Shown here: positions 1-26,398 of the stretch, in pieces | Numbering within the stretch: the first letter of the stretch is position 1 | Layout: every line of letters starts with the position of its first letter | Notes under the pieces: generated by a model | What the model was told of the DNA's origin: nothing | The model's database searches: none | The model's input: only the letters and a program-made list of their open reading frames with translations | Made by a program: the position numbers and the translations under genes | Origin: Mesostigma viride | Taxonomy: Eukaryota; Streptophyta; Mesostigmatophyceae; Mesostigmatales; Mesostigmataceae | Length of the DNA stretch: 64,000 nt | Assembly: GCA_009746045.1 (NCBI GenBank) | Contig: RPFO01000213.1 | Span: 62,501 to 126,500, forward strand | Reading direction: 5' to 3'

Positions 1-269
1 CATACTGGTGTTCTAGTGTTAGGAACATGAAGCAAGTGAAGGAGAGGCGTCTTGCTAGCCCGCCGGTGATACTCGGTGCGCCGGAATGGGGGCGAGCAGG
101 GACACGCGCATGACAGGCACACTTTACCCATCTGGCCTGCACACATGATTCGTGCTCGCCCATGCTTCGTGGTGCGCACATGGTTGAATGCTTGCACCTG
201 GTTGACAGCACGCCGGCGGCATGTCTTGCTCCCCTGTGGCTGGGTGGGGGCCCTGTGGTCTCTTTTCAG
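1..269 (+). other. intron part upstream of the first visible globin-gene exon
   Basis: I see no coding exon here. The stretch ends in a pyrimidine-rich acceptor (tcttttcag, AG at 268-269), so it is most simply read as the 3' part of an intron whose upstream exon lies outside the window. An open frame does run across it from 162, but its residues look unlike the exon that follows. Confidence 0.5.
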
Positions 270-15279
<15,010 letters not shown>

Positions 15280-15721
15280 TGAGGCCTTCTGGGGAGTTCA
15301 TCTGAGGACTCGTGATGCCTAGCACTGCTAGGGTGACAAGTAGAGGAATTGGAAAGAGGAGTATGAAATGAGGGGTCAAATGGATCCCGCAACATGTACA
15401 TTAGACATGGGCCTTGATATTAGACATGGGCCCGAGCCTGTCAGAAGAGCTATTCTGAGCAGCCACAGAATTCTTGCAAGCTTGTTGAGTGAGACAACCA
15501 GCTTATATTTCATATTCATATTTCATTGATAATGATAGATTGAGCGGCATGCAGCATAAGGAAAGCCCCGAAAAGAGGAAGAACCCTATATATTTCATAC
15601 ACTGAATCAATGGGTATGTGATTTTGCATGCCTGAATATGATTTTTATGTGTGTAAATCAATATGTTACTATGAAACAAAATTACCTACACGAGACATAC
15701 TATCGAAAGAATTAATTTACA
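15280..15721. other. 3' flank of the di-globin gene, no gene seen
   Basis: This holds the presumed 3' UTR and spacer. Past about 15450 it becomes AT-richer. I see no clear open frame or classical AATAAA signal. A LINE fragment begins near 15722. Confidence 0.5.
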
Positions 15722-16430
15722 CCTTGGGCTTCTGGGGGTCCTGCTTGTGGCGCGGAGGTATTCAGGCCACAGGTCGCATCGCTGCTGCTGCTGAGCGGGG
15801 GTCAGCTCGTCGTCCAGCGTCCAAGTGAGGTCGTGCAACCTCTTGCGACGAGAAAGGAACCGCCGCTTGTCCTCAGGGGAGGGGAAGGTGAGCAGGACTG
15901 GTGGGGGAGGCTGCCGCCTTGTCCCGTGAGTGTGGAACGGGCGGTGGCACCCGCGCAGTTCTACCTCACCTACCAGGCCCATGAGGGTAAGAAGCTGGTC
16001 CTTGAGCTCGTCGGCAAGGGTGGTTGACGTCTCACCTGGCATCTGGGGGAAACGACGCAGCACCACTCGGCACTCGCCGCGAGCCCGGTCGGCGGCCTCC
16101 CGTTCTTCGGCCTCGCGGTGGTCCTCCAGCTCCTGGAGTTTCGTGGCGATGGCCTCAGTGCCTCAGTGGTTGAGGCGGTCGCTGACCGCAGCAGGTCCGC
16201 ATAGGAGAGCGGCGGGAGGTCGCCAGCATACGTATAGATGAGGTTGGTACATCCCAGGCGGCGGGCTACACGGCCGGCGTATCAGGAGTGTCAGAGCGGG
16301 CCAAGCTCACGGCCGGCCTATGGCGACGTCGGGCATCACCGTGTGATGCCCTTTGTCTTGGATGAGTTTGGGGCCATGGTGGGGACCCTGACCGCCCGGG
16401 CTTCTTAGACAACTATAGAGTAAGATAGAT
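15722..16430 (-). mobile_element. LINE ORF1 fragment, degraded
   Basis: On the minus strand it encodes the C-terminal ORF1 region (LLTFPSPEDKRRFLSRRKRL, then TWTLDDELTPAQQQQRCDLW). It closely matches the copies at 38713-39480 and 51832-52303. The frame is broken upstream (about 16066-16250), where coiled-coil-like sequence is still visible. No 3' UTR of its family follows, so it is cut at both ends. Confidence 0.75.
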
Positions 16431-16439
16431 CTATATCGG

Positions 16440-16922
16440 GATGACAGATGCATGCATATGAACTTCCCATTAATAAATTAAACTCGTGCTCCCGTTGGGG
16501 AGTCACAGAGCACCGGAGTGCTCTCAATCCCTGTATGTATGTGCACAACAGGAAGAAAGGGCAGAGACCCCCTTTCTCCTTTGCATGCTAGAGGCATGCC
16601 ACAGCTGCAATCGGACACGATATAATATAGACGATCCGGCAAGCTTTCTGTGGGTGCAATAAGACCGGCCGGCCCAATGTGAGCATATCATAACAAGAAG
16701 CGTGGGCAAGTAATCTGATCATAGCCAGGACGTAGCATGGCTGTACAAGGGCTAAGCTAAGGCTATGGCTGGTACGTTGTGTACCGTGTGTTAGCAGTGC
16801 ACGTGACTAGAGGTGTGGTGGCACGGCTAGCTAGGCAAACATTAACTAGCTAGGCATGCCAGGCGCTGCCATGGCGGTAGACCGGCACTCCGGCAGTGAC
16901 TACCAATGATTACAAGCTGAAC
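16440..16922 (-). mobile_element. LINE 3' UTR, 5'-truncated copy (family A)
   Basis: Read on the minus strand, this matches the 3' UTR after the ORF1 copy at 51832-52303. It includes the CTTTCTCC...GGGATT block and ends in GTGCTC...GGGAGCAC (16488-16510) with a TTAA-type tail. No coding part remains. Confidence 0.7.
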
Positions 16923-16939
16923 TTCCCTGTCTTCCCATT

Positions 16940-17495
16940 AATTAATTAATTAATTAATTAATTAATTAGGAACATAACTCCGTTGGGAGTATGTATGTAG
17001 CGATGTTTTCTGGCATCCGCGGGCTTTTGGTTCCCGCCGCACATTTGAAAGTGCTGTCCTCCGGCTTTTTGCCTTTGCACCGTGTGCAGTTCTTGGACGT
17101 TTGGAATCATGGCATGGCTAACGTGATGACTGACTAGCTAGACCTTTTCAGTGGTTTTCCATTTGCGGGTATTTCCTCGTAAATGGTGGGAGAGCGATCG
17201 CAGCAATGGTGCTCACCACTAGACACTCCCGGCCAGTTAGGCTAGAAACACACGCCCTGATCAAGCATGCTGTTTCCGGCCCCACCGTCTAGGTCATCTA
17301 GTCGCTCCACACGTAAGCCAGCCATAATTTCAATGCACAAGGATACACATTTCCATCACCATTCATCTTCATCATCCTGAACGACTCGAAAACGCGGAAA
17401 AGATAACGGCAGGCTCGAGCTACCATGGTCCGGATTCTCCCGATTTCTGGCCTGCGCTGGTTGTCTCTTTGACATATATCCCTGAAAAGGGGCAT
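16940..17495 (-). mobile_element. AATT tail plus a second LINE-like 3' end, body unassigned
   Basis: An (AATT)n run at 16940-16968 precedes ACTCCGTTGGGAGT (16977-16990), the terminal hairpin shared by the LINE copies in this window. The rest, to about 17490, has no recognisable frame and may be diverged element sequence. Confidence 0.5.
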
Positions 17496-17762
17496 ATTAA
17501 ATTAAATTAAATAATAGCATGCCTCCGTTGGGAGATCATGTAGCACATATTCCGTGATGGATGGGTGGAGTGGAGGAAGCCGCGTAATCGAACTAACCTA
17601 ACTCTAGCTAAGCTATCTAGTCTAGAACATTCTTCCTACACTACTCATCAAAACGCCGCCTCCTCTTGCATGGGGGAGGTGGCTTGCCCACAGGGGCTGG
17701 CGTGTGAGCCTTGACAATCTTCTGCCACCGCATCTTGTTCTGCATGGCAGTCCAAAGAACTT
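17496..17762 (-). mobile_element. LINE ORF2 3' end, strongly 5'-truncated
   Basis: The terminal hairpin region (17521-17535) and 3' UTR match those of the ORF2 copy at 23765-25975. About 120 bases of the ORF2 C-terminal coding end remain (17641-17762). The matching sequence stops abruptly at 17762, where a different LINE 3' UTR begins. Confidence 0.75.
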
Positions 17763-19650
17763 TAGGGGCAGTATGGCTTTAAATACATTCTGGTCTACTT
17801 CCTGCAAGGGTGGGTATGTAAGCGACACTTGCTCTAGGTGCGCCAGGGCACCTGCGCCCCCGTGCATGATCTATCAAAGTATGCCCAGCTAAGGGGGAGC
17901 CTGTCATGGGGGCTGTAAGATCAGCATGGCCATATGTAGAAGAGCTATAGGGCATGGCTTCTCAACAGACAGCGTCTCCCTGCATAGGCATGCATAGCAT
18001 CAAGGAGACATCAAGGAGACAAAGGGCATGCATCTAGCATGGCTAAATTCTTAATGCAACATCCATGGGAGATCCCATTATAGGCATGGCTTGGCTATAA
18101 AGTCTGAAGGCATCATCCATGGGGGCCATTATGGGCGCACATGCGCGTGGGCCGGCCACATGCAAGGCTAAGCCTGACTAATCTACATGCACTACTGGTA
18201 CAGTATATATTCCCTATATATAGTCTGAGGTGATTTCACTCTGCTGTAAGTAATTATATTTTTAATATATAGTCTGAGGTGGCAGGAGTACGTGCCTGCC
18301 AGGCCGGGCAATTGTGGTCAACGTGGATGACCGCCCCCCTCCAGTATACCGGCTTCCCCCCTGCGCTCTGCCGGAGCTGAAGCCGGTAGGTCGGCCATAT
18401 AGCTCGCGTCGCCGCTGTTGCTGGGCCAGGGTCAAGTCGTCGTCCAGTGTGGAGCGAGTCCCCGAGAGCTTCTCAGTGTGGCCTTTAAGGAACGCCAGCG
18501 TGTCCGCCATGTACTGGTGAGGAGCACGGGTGCCGGGCCAGCCTTATACCCCGCGCGCGGGGTCCGAGGCGGACAGCCGACATCCGCAGCTCACCAGTGA
18601 GTTGCATGGGGGCAAGAATGTCGCGCTTAAATGCCGTGAGAAGAGTCGTCGAGGTCTCACCTACCGGCTGGTCGAAGTGCTTGACGATGACATTGTGGCT
18701 GCGCTGGGTGATGTCGGCCTCCTCGCGAAGGTCGAGTGCTTGTTGCTTGAGCTGTGCCGCGATGGTGGAGGTGGTGGAGGTGGTATGATGCTTAAGCAGG
18801 TCCGCCCAGGTGGAGGGGGCATCGCTGGCCGGGCCAGCAGATGCCGGCTGGCCGGCTGGGCAGCGATGTCCTTCACCGCCTGGGCAGTGACTGAGGCCTG
18901 CGGTGTCACGCAAGCTCTCAAGGGCGGTGGCGGTGGCTTGGAGGCGCTCAGTGGTCGAGGTCGAGGAGCTGGGCCGTGATGTCGGCAGTGGAGGCGGAAA
19001 TGGCGGTGGAGGTGGAGGCGACAGTGGTGGAAAGGTGAGGAAGCTCAGCAGCCAGCGTGCCGCGCCCAGTGCTGCCACATCGGCAGCAAGAGGGGTCACG
19101 TGCTGCTGGAAGGCTTCCGTAAGGATGGAACGGAGTGTGGGGGCGGAGATGGATGGAGCCCAGATCTCGTGGTCGGTGCGCCCGAGGAGGGAGCAGAGGA
19201 TGATGTGCTGGATGTGGGGCCGGGCGGGCGCACCCGAACAGAAAGTTGGGTTAATTGCATGCTGGTGCCGTCGGGGTGGATGAGGCGCTTGGTGTCGAAA
19301 AGATGGAGGCCCAGGTCGTAAAGCGAGGCGTAATCCCCAAAGAAGATTAAATGCATGGCATCTCTTGGGTCCATGGCGGTCCAGTTGTAATCGTCGACCT
19401 TGAAAGGTTGGTGCCGAAAGCGTGGTTCAGATGCCAGGGCGTGGTTCTGCTGGGCGACTGCGTTTAGGATCTGGAGAGGCCGATGGCGAGGCATTAAGCC
19501 CGGGAGGGTTTGGGGCGACCACCAGTGCGCGACTAGTGTAACCGCTGCCTGCCGGACCTGAGGTCGAAGCTGCAGCCGGAGCTGCAGGCGTATTTCCCGG
19601 AGCTGCAGGCGAACTTGCCCTACCAAATGGGATGTCCGCCGCTTCGGCGC
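17763..19650 (-). mobile_element. LINE ORF1 copy with 3' UTR (family B)
   Basis: The 3' UTR (17763-18260) matches 28280-28680. The coding part on the minus strand runs from about 19640 to 18262 and holds the N-terminal FFGDYASLYDLGLHLFDTKR block, a Ser/Thr-rich coiled-coil stretch and the C-terminal TRSTLDDDLTLAQQQRRREL block. Several frame shifts separate these parts. A hAT-like element starts shortly beyond its 5' end. Confidence 0.75.
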
Positions 19651-19686
19651 TGGCCAGATCGAGGGATCACTTTTTCAGTGCATCTC

Positions 19687-21322
19687 CAGTGCTTTTGCTA
19701 ACGGGACTATTTCGTCAACCGGTTGACGAATTTTGAAAATAGTAGTAAAATAGTCAACCATTTTGGGCAATTCGTCAACCACATTCGTCAACCAACTCGG
19801 CAATTCGTCAACCAATTGACGAATATGCTCCGAAGTTCGTCAACCGGTTTGACGAAATGTTTAGGGTATTCGTCAACCACCAAGTCCTGAAGGCCAGACC
19901 TAAGGTCCAGCGGCGCGGCGTCAGGCCGTCAGCCCGTACCATCTGAATCCTAGGTACGCTGCAGTTGGAGTTGGTTTGGAAAGACAGTACGTCAGTACGG
20001 TTCAGGACAATGCTCGGGTACCAAAACTGAAGACGAGCAAGGCAGGACTTGAGCCGACGAGGGCATGAAAAAATTATTAACCAGGCGGTGACCATGCGTA
20101 TGCTACCTGCTGTTCGGCAGCAAACGTCCATATATTTGCGCGTGGGGAGACTTTTTACGTTATTCTTGACATGTTTTACTAGCGATGACGGCCAGGAATG
20201 GTTCGAGGCTATGTCCGTGAGGTGGGAGTGACGGCTCCCGCACAGCAGGTAATCTGCGGTTTCGACCTGGTACGTATTAACATGTTATCGTTTATGAATT
20301 ACAGCACCAAGTCGTCCTATCGTTTATAAACTAGTTGTAGACATGTAATCGATGGTTTTTGCTTGTCGTTTTGTTGCTTTAGTGCTTGTACGCGTTCGCT
20401 TGTGATGGTTGGGGAATACCACTATGTCACGCAGATTTTGGACCAGATTTGATTGCTAGTAGCTGAGGCTTCAACGAAACCAGTGAAGTAGCGTTTGGTA
20501 TTGTCTCTAAACATGGTGGGCTTGATAACGGAGTGCTTTTCCCTGCACAGACATAGCGAGACAAGTGGTTTTCTGGCCAGCTCTAGGCATTGCTTCTTGG
20601 TTTGCTGGCCCAAGTTATCCTTCTGCTTGTGCGTCCATAGTGCATGCAAGAAACATGAATGGCCGGGGCATGCTTTCATGGAAGCATAACCAGGTTAGTT
20701 CTTTTGTTTTTTCTATCATTGCCAATCATTGGAATTGCTTTATAGTGTGTTGGATGCATTGATAATGTAGCTCCTTGTGAACCCCTTCTACGCTTGGTTT
20801 TGGGCCTTGGCACAAGCTTTATACTTGTTGTATAGCATGCTGTTGTGATTTTAAAGCTGGAAATGTGTTTGGGAATCTATCCATGTGTGGCCATCTATGA
20901 TGTTTTGTGCCACGTTGGAATTGAATGCCTATACGGTAAGCAAAACACCCCAAAATAACTGCACCCGTTATAACGGTCTGAGCTATTTTGGGCTGTATGC
21001 TAGCTAGCCTGTGCAGTTCTATGGCATGTCATGTTGTGAATGCATCTATGGCATGCCTGTGATTATGCAGTTGTCAACAACCACTATGTGATATTATGTT
21101 TTATCCACATGCAATACATGCGTGTGTGAGGCGTGAGCGACCTTAAGTTAATTATGAAGAAATAAAGCTTCCTCCTCCCCCCCCCCCAGGGTTGACGAAG
21201 CGCCAAGGCAAATAGTCAACCAGTTTGACGAATAGCCGAGGCAAATAGTCAACCATTTGACGAAGTGCCGAGGCAAATAGTCAACAGTTTGACGAATGAC
21301 AAAAACCCTTAGCAAAAGCACT
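19687..21322. mobile_element. hAT-like non-autonomous DNA transposon
   Basis: The ends are CAGTGCTTTTGCTAA and its exact inverse TTAGCAAAAGCACTG. An 8-bp direct duplication, TGCATCTC, flanks them (19679-19686 and 21323-21330). CAGTG ends plus an 8-bp duplication fit the hAT superfamily. Both subterminal regions are packed with TTCGTCAACC/TTGACGAA motifs, including a perfect 20-bp palindrome at 19711-19730. No transposase frame is visible in its 1636 bp, so an autonomous relative must have moved it. Confidence 0.85.
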
Positions 21323-21330
21323 GTGCATCT

Positions 21331-22800
21331 CCGAAATCTTTACGGGCTCGTGAACGAAGGAATAATGTGACGATGTCATCAAGTTCCTGGCCCGCCATGA
21401 CGAAATTTTTCTGCCTATGACTCCTGCATGGCGACGAGGTCACCAAGCCCAACTGGAAATGGCTGCTAAGTTCAAGAACCGGAGGCGTACTTGAAGGCAG
21501 TCATCATCAGTGCAGCTAGCTACAGTACCAGCGCTACGACGCCCAGGACTTCACCCAGATTGGCTACGCTGGCCTGGCAGGAGCCTCCTGCATGAGCGCA
21601 GACGGACAGCCACAGCAGCTGCAGCATCCTCGCAGAGCGGCACCTCCCCCAGCACGGACTCCATCCGAGCTGCAGTGGCGGAGCAGCTGGCGCCGATGGG
21701 CGATGGCTGAGCAGCTCGCCGCCCTGACTGAATGCGCCTGACGGCCCACTCAACACTCTCTCGGCCAAGGTCAACAAGATTGAAGCCAGAGTCGCACTTA
21801 AGCTCCAGCCTCAGTTTACTGCTACGCAAGAGCACATTGCCACCAAAGTTTCCGAGGCCACAGCCACTGTGACCACCCGCCGTAATTAAGCCGGTGGAAG
21901 GTCGAGTCGGCCAAGGCATGCACCGTGATCGAAACTTGAGGCAGTTGCTACCAAGGTAGACGCCCTGGCCACGCAGGTCCCTGAGATCGCCGAGCGAACG
22001 GCCACCATCGCCGCCCAACCTGCTGGTACAGCTAGCGCTCGATGTCACCCCTCGACTCGCGCCTCCTGGGCTGACCTGCTCAAGAGCCAGGCAACCTCTA
22101 CCACCACCGCCATCACCTGACCAAGGTCCCGTGAGGAGCTGGAAGACACGCGCCGCGGGGCCGCTGCATGACCGCGACCGTCGCCGCTGCCGGGTCCGAT
22201 CCTCAGGCGCTTTGACATGCAGCCGGAGGAGACCCCAGACTCTCTTAGAACTCGACGAGCTGAAGAAACAACTCCTGGCGTGCATGGAGCTGCCAGGTGC
22301 GACACTGCAGGGCGCCTACCGCCTGCCCCATCCGCGGTACAAGGCTGGGCCCCCTCCAGTGCATGGTCCTCACCTTCAGCGACATCACAGCCCGAGCTCG
22401 GTTCCTCTAGACTCGCCGCAAGAAGCTGGTGAACACCTCCTGGTCGCTTGACGACGAGGTCTGACGCTAGCCCAGCAGCAGCAACGCCGCGATCAGTGGC
22501 CCGACTACATGATTCCGCCACAAGACCAACCCCGAGAAGCCCCAAGTGTACTGCCGGCGGGGCGGGGACCGGCATCAAGAAACTGTGGAAGCCCCCCCGG
22601 GCTCCCCCGAGCCGGATAGAGCACTCTTGAGTGCTCTATCCGGAAAGCTAGTTGTCGCTCAGACTGTGGCCTGCCCACTTGCGGCAGTAAGAGAAGCTAG
22701 GGCTCCCTCCCTCCTTTTCGCTGTGTATGCAGGGTTGAAGGTTCCTTAACGATCTGTATTGGCACCCACGTGACGCAGTCATGTGCTTATTAATTATAAT
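21331..22800 (+). mobile_element. LINE ORF1 copy, plus strand, degraded (hairpin type 2)
   Basis: Fragments of the ORF1 C-terminal part appear (RRFDMQPEETPDSL, LACMELPGATLQGAYRLPHP) with repeated frame breaks. The 3' UTR ends in CACGTGACGCAGTCATGTG (22767-22785) followed by TTAATTAT-type sequence. The same 3' UTR recurs at 41395-41560 on the other strand. Confidence 0.7.
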
Positions 22801-22849
22801 TAATTATTTAGTTAATTAATTAATTAATAATTAATTAATGCATCTGTAT

Positions 22850-23175
22850 CCCGGCCCTATAATGGGACCCCCATGGATGTTGCATTAAGAATTTAGCCAT
22901 GCCATGCCATGCAGAGAGATGCTCTCTGTCGAGAAGCCATGTCCTAGCTCTTGTATAGCCATGATGATCTTCCGGCCCCCACATAACATACTCCCCCTTA
23001 GCTGGGCATAGTGTGAAGATTATGAGGGTGCAGGTGCCCTGGTGCACCTAGAGCAAGGGTCGCTTACATTCCCACCCTTGCAGGAAGTAGCCTAGAATGT
23101 ATTAAAAGCCATATGCCCCTTCTCAGGGATATGTGCTACATTGAACTCCCAACGGAGTGATGTTCCTAATAATAA
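22850..23175 (+). mobile_element. LINE 3' UTR, family B, plus strand
   Basis: This is the reverse-oriented match of 28258-28530 and 44030-44350. It ends in ACTCCCAACGGAGT (23145-23158). No coding sequence remains. Confidence 0.7.
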
Positions 23176-23199
23176 TCCCGGCCCTAGGGATCTGCACCC

Positions 23200-23545
23200 A
23201 TCCATCTATCCATCCACCTTCAAGAACAGCTATAGTAGAGGACATGCGGGGCCTAGGCCTCTCCGTGATTTGGAAGAAGATGATGGACAAGGCCAAGTGG
23301 GCCCAGGTCATAGAGGACAACGAGCCCCCCCCTGTGGGGAAGCGCCCGCGTGTGCAAGCCCGTGGGAGGCACGCCAGTGCTGTCTAGACAGATGTTGTAG
23401 TTAAGATGCTGTTAGATAGATGTCGTAGGTAGCTGATGTAGATAGCTTAGACCGGTAGGACTGTTTGCACCCACCCATCCATCCATCGGGGTTAATGCTC
23501 CGTGACTCCCCAACGGGAGCACGAGTCTAAGGGTTAATTAATTAA
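23200..23545 (+). mobile_element. LINE ORF2 C-terminal tail and 3' UTR (family D)
   Basis: Encodes GLSVIWKKMMDKAKWAQVIE and PPPVGKRPRVQARG then a stop. The 3' UTR carries ATCC repeats and the hairpin GCTCC...GGGAGC (23497-23523), then AATT repeats. The encoded tail aligns with those of the ORF2 copies at 23891 and 43550. Confidence 0.7.
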
Positions 23546-23555
23546 TTAATTATCC

Positions 23556-23757
23556 ATCCACCCACCCACCCACCCACCCACCCACCCACCCACCCACCCA
23601 CCCACCCACCCACCCACCCACCCACCCACCCACCCACCCACCCACCCACCCACCCACCCACCCACCCACCCACCCACCCACCCACCCACCCAGGCACCCA
23701 CCCACCCACCCACCCACCCACCCACCCACCCACCCACCCACCCACCCATCCATCCAT
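23556..23757 (+). repeat. (CCCA)n tetranucleotide array
   Basis: About 48 CCCA units with a single GGCA interruption near 23692, bounded by ATCC units on both sides. Confidence 0.95.
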
Positions 23758-23764
23758 TTAAAAA

Positions 23765-25975
23765 TTAAATTAAATTATAACATGCCTCCGTTGGGATATC
23801 ATGTAGCACATATTCCGTGATGGATGGGGTGGAGGAAGCCGCGTGATCGAACTATCCTAACTCTAAGCTATCTAGAAAATCCTAACTACACTACTCATCA
23901 AAACGCCTCCTCCGCTTGGGGGGAGGGGGCTTGCCCACAGGGTCGGGCGTGTGCGCCTTGACAATCTTCTTCCACCGCGTCTTGTCCTGCATGGCAGTCC
24001 AAAGACGGGAGAGAGAGTGGATGCGGTGCTCAAACTGGGCTGGGACCACTAGGTCGTCCAGCAACATCTGGATGTAGTTCGTGACAGGTTTCCCTACCCT
24101 ATTGGGAATGCCCTCGGGGCCAGGCCAGGTCAGAATGTGTTGCCCTGGCTGGCCAAGCCGCTGGGGGCCGGCCAGGCCAAGGGCGGTGTCGACCTGGCTG
24201 GTGCGAGCAAGGTGTCCTACAAATGCTATCCTACGCTGCCTAATCTCGTCGGAAATACGAGGCATGCCATGATACAAAGACTCTGATGACGGACGCTCGG
24301 AAAACCCTACGTTAAGGACCTGTCGGAGCATCCTGTAAAACGTGCCGTCTAGCCTAGCTGCCAGTTTGGGTGGGATGGTCCACGCCTCGGCGCCATACGT
24401 GAGCACCGTGAGGACGAGGACCTTGAAGAGCATGCGCTTGCGGTGCTCGCCCAGGCCCTTCGAGCGTCAGTAGGTTTTGAGCGAACGGAGCTTGGCCCAT
24501 GCAGGCAAGGCCGATGCGTGTGTCCACATCGTCGGCAGTCTCAGGAAGCCAACTCCCCAACAGCTTGAAGCGGTCGCGGAACGGGACCTCCGTCCCGTCG
24601 AGCAGGCGCGGCAGCGGTGGTGTATACTGGAGGCCCCAATCACCATCGCCTCAGTTTTGACACTAATCTCCAACCCCACCGCCCGCGCCTCCAGGCCCAG
24701 ACAGTCCAGCCAGGTCTGAATGTGCTCGGGGCTCTCGATGAGGGTGGTGTCATCCGCATAAATCAGGTCGGCAAGGCGGTAACCAGGTCTAACCCCGCCG
24801 TGCTCTTTCACGTTAAGGATGTCCAAGCCTGGCTCGAACCCCTTCAGAGCAGTAAAGCGCGCACGTGCCCGGCGCATGACGTGATCCACGACAATAATGA
24901 ACAGGTATCGGGGGACAGGACACAACCTTGCCACACCCCGTGGTGAAGGGGGAATGGTGGAGTGGTGCCTTCCGCAGTCCGCACTATACGGCCTGTGAGC
25001 CCTCATACAGTCGGCGAATGGCAGCAATAAACGCAGGTGGTACCCGATCCAGAGCTAGGATGGCCCAAAGAGCCTCCCAGAGAACCGTGTCAAAGGCCTT
25101 GATATAGTCAACAAAAATGAAGACCAGCGGCAATTAAACTGTCAGGGGGAAGGCGACGCACCTCCTCCATCAACCGGCGCGCGACAAACACAGCCATGAC
25201 AGTGTTACGACCACGACGGAAACCCATCTGAGACTCACCCAGGTGTGGGTCCAGCGCGGCGCGGAGCCTGTGCAGCATCATGCGCATGAAGACCTTTGAA
25301 GCGCGGCGCTCTGGAGGCAGACACCCCGGTAGTTACCGGGGTCAGCAGCAGAGCCCAAGGTTCTTGTACAGCATGACGCCGATGGCCGTCTGCCACTCAG
25401 CAGGCGGAGGCTCGTCAGAGAGCAGGACACGGTTGCAGAACGCCAGCAGAAGATCCCTAACCGCCGGATCAGGGGTCTTCAGCAGCTCAGCAGAAAGGTG
25501 GTCGGCACCGACCGCCGCATCGTACCGCAGGCGAGCAAGGGCGGCGTCCAATTCCTTCAAAGTGAAGGGGGGGACGACGTCGTCAGTGGCAAGGCAGCCC
25601 TCCAGCAAGGCGGGGACTTGGTAGTCCGCGGCCGAGGAGGGGGGCGCTGGCGGCGGCGGGGGTCCGGCGACCCCGAGGCGGGCGGCCGTCTCGGGGTGAA
25701 GCGGCGGGGGGGAGGCGCGAGCCCCACCGGTCAAGGAAACATTGTGGGCCAACCAGCGGTCAAGGCTGACCGGCGCCGTGCCGTCCCCCGTGTGCTCCAC
25801 CGGGGTGCGCTGCCGCCGGCCGCCGAGCCGGTCGAGGTGGTACCACATGTCCTTGCCCTGGTTGCGAGCCTGGCAGGCCTTGGCATCCGCGATCGATGCA
25901 CTGGGCCGCCTCCGCGTCCTGAGCATGCTCGTAGGCCTCCACGAGGGCGGCCTTGAGCACTGATCCATCCATCCA
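23765..25975 (-). mobile_element. LINE ORF2 (reverse transcriptase) copy, 5'-truncated
   Basis: The minus strand encodes a reverse transcriptase: an N-terminal palm block (LDAALARLRYDAAVGADHLS), motif A (FVDYIKAFDTVLWEALW, about 25075-25125), motif C (LADLIYADDTTLIESPEHIQ) and a C-terminal part with IRQRRIAFVGHLARTSQ and KRRRRFDE. At least two frame breaks separate the blocks. The endonuclease domain is absent, so the 5' end is lost. The 3' end (23765-23880) has the CTCCGTTGGGA motif and a TTTAATT-type tail. The first 1 kb or so is nearly identical to 41990-43028, so this family moved fairly recently. Confidence 0.85.
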
Positions 25976-25979
25976 TCCA

Positions 25980-26300
25980 TCTTAATGCTGCGTTCCGTGA
26001 TTTGGAAGAAGATGATGGACAAGGCCAAGTGGGCCCAGGTTATAGAGGACAATGAGCCCCCCCCAGTGGGGAAGCGCCCGCGTGTGCAGTCCCGCGGGAG
26101 GCACGCCAGATAGCTCCCCCTCGGGCAGCGTGCGGCTGCCTAGGTATAGATGTTGTAGTTAGAATGTTGTTATGTAGATGTAGTATGTAGCCAATGTAGA
26201 TAGATTAGACCGGTAGGAATGTTTGCACCCATCCATCCATCCATCGGGGTTAATGCTCCGTGACTCCCCAACGGGAGCACGAGTCTAATTAATTAATTAA
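25980..26300 (+). mobile_element. LINE ORF2 tail and 3' UTR (family D), second copy
   Basis: Repeats the 23240-23540 sequence: VIWKKMMDKAKWAQVIEDNE, stop, ATCC repeats, hairpin at 26254-26281 and an AATT tail. A further hairpin and tail unit follows at 26314-26340. It abuts the 5' end of the neighbouring minus-strand ORF2 copy. Confidence 0.7.
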
Positions 26301-26398
26301 TTAATTAATTAATGCTGCGTGACTCCCCAACGGGAGCACGAGGTTAATTAATTAATTAACCTTAATTAATTAATTAATAATTAGTTAATTAACCTTAA

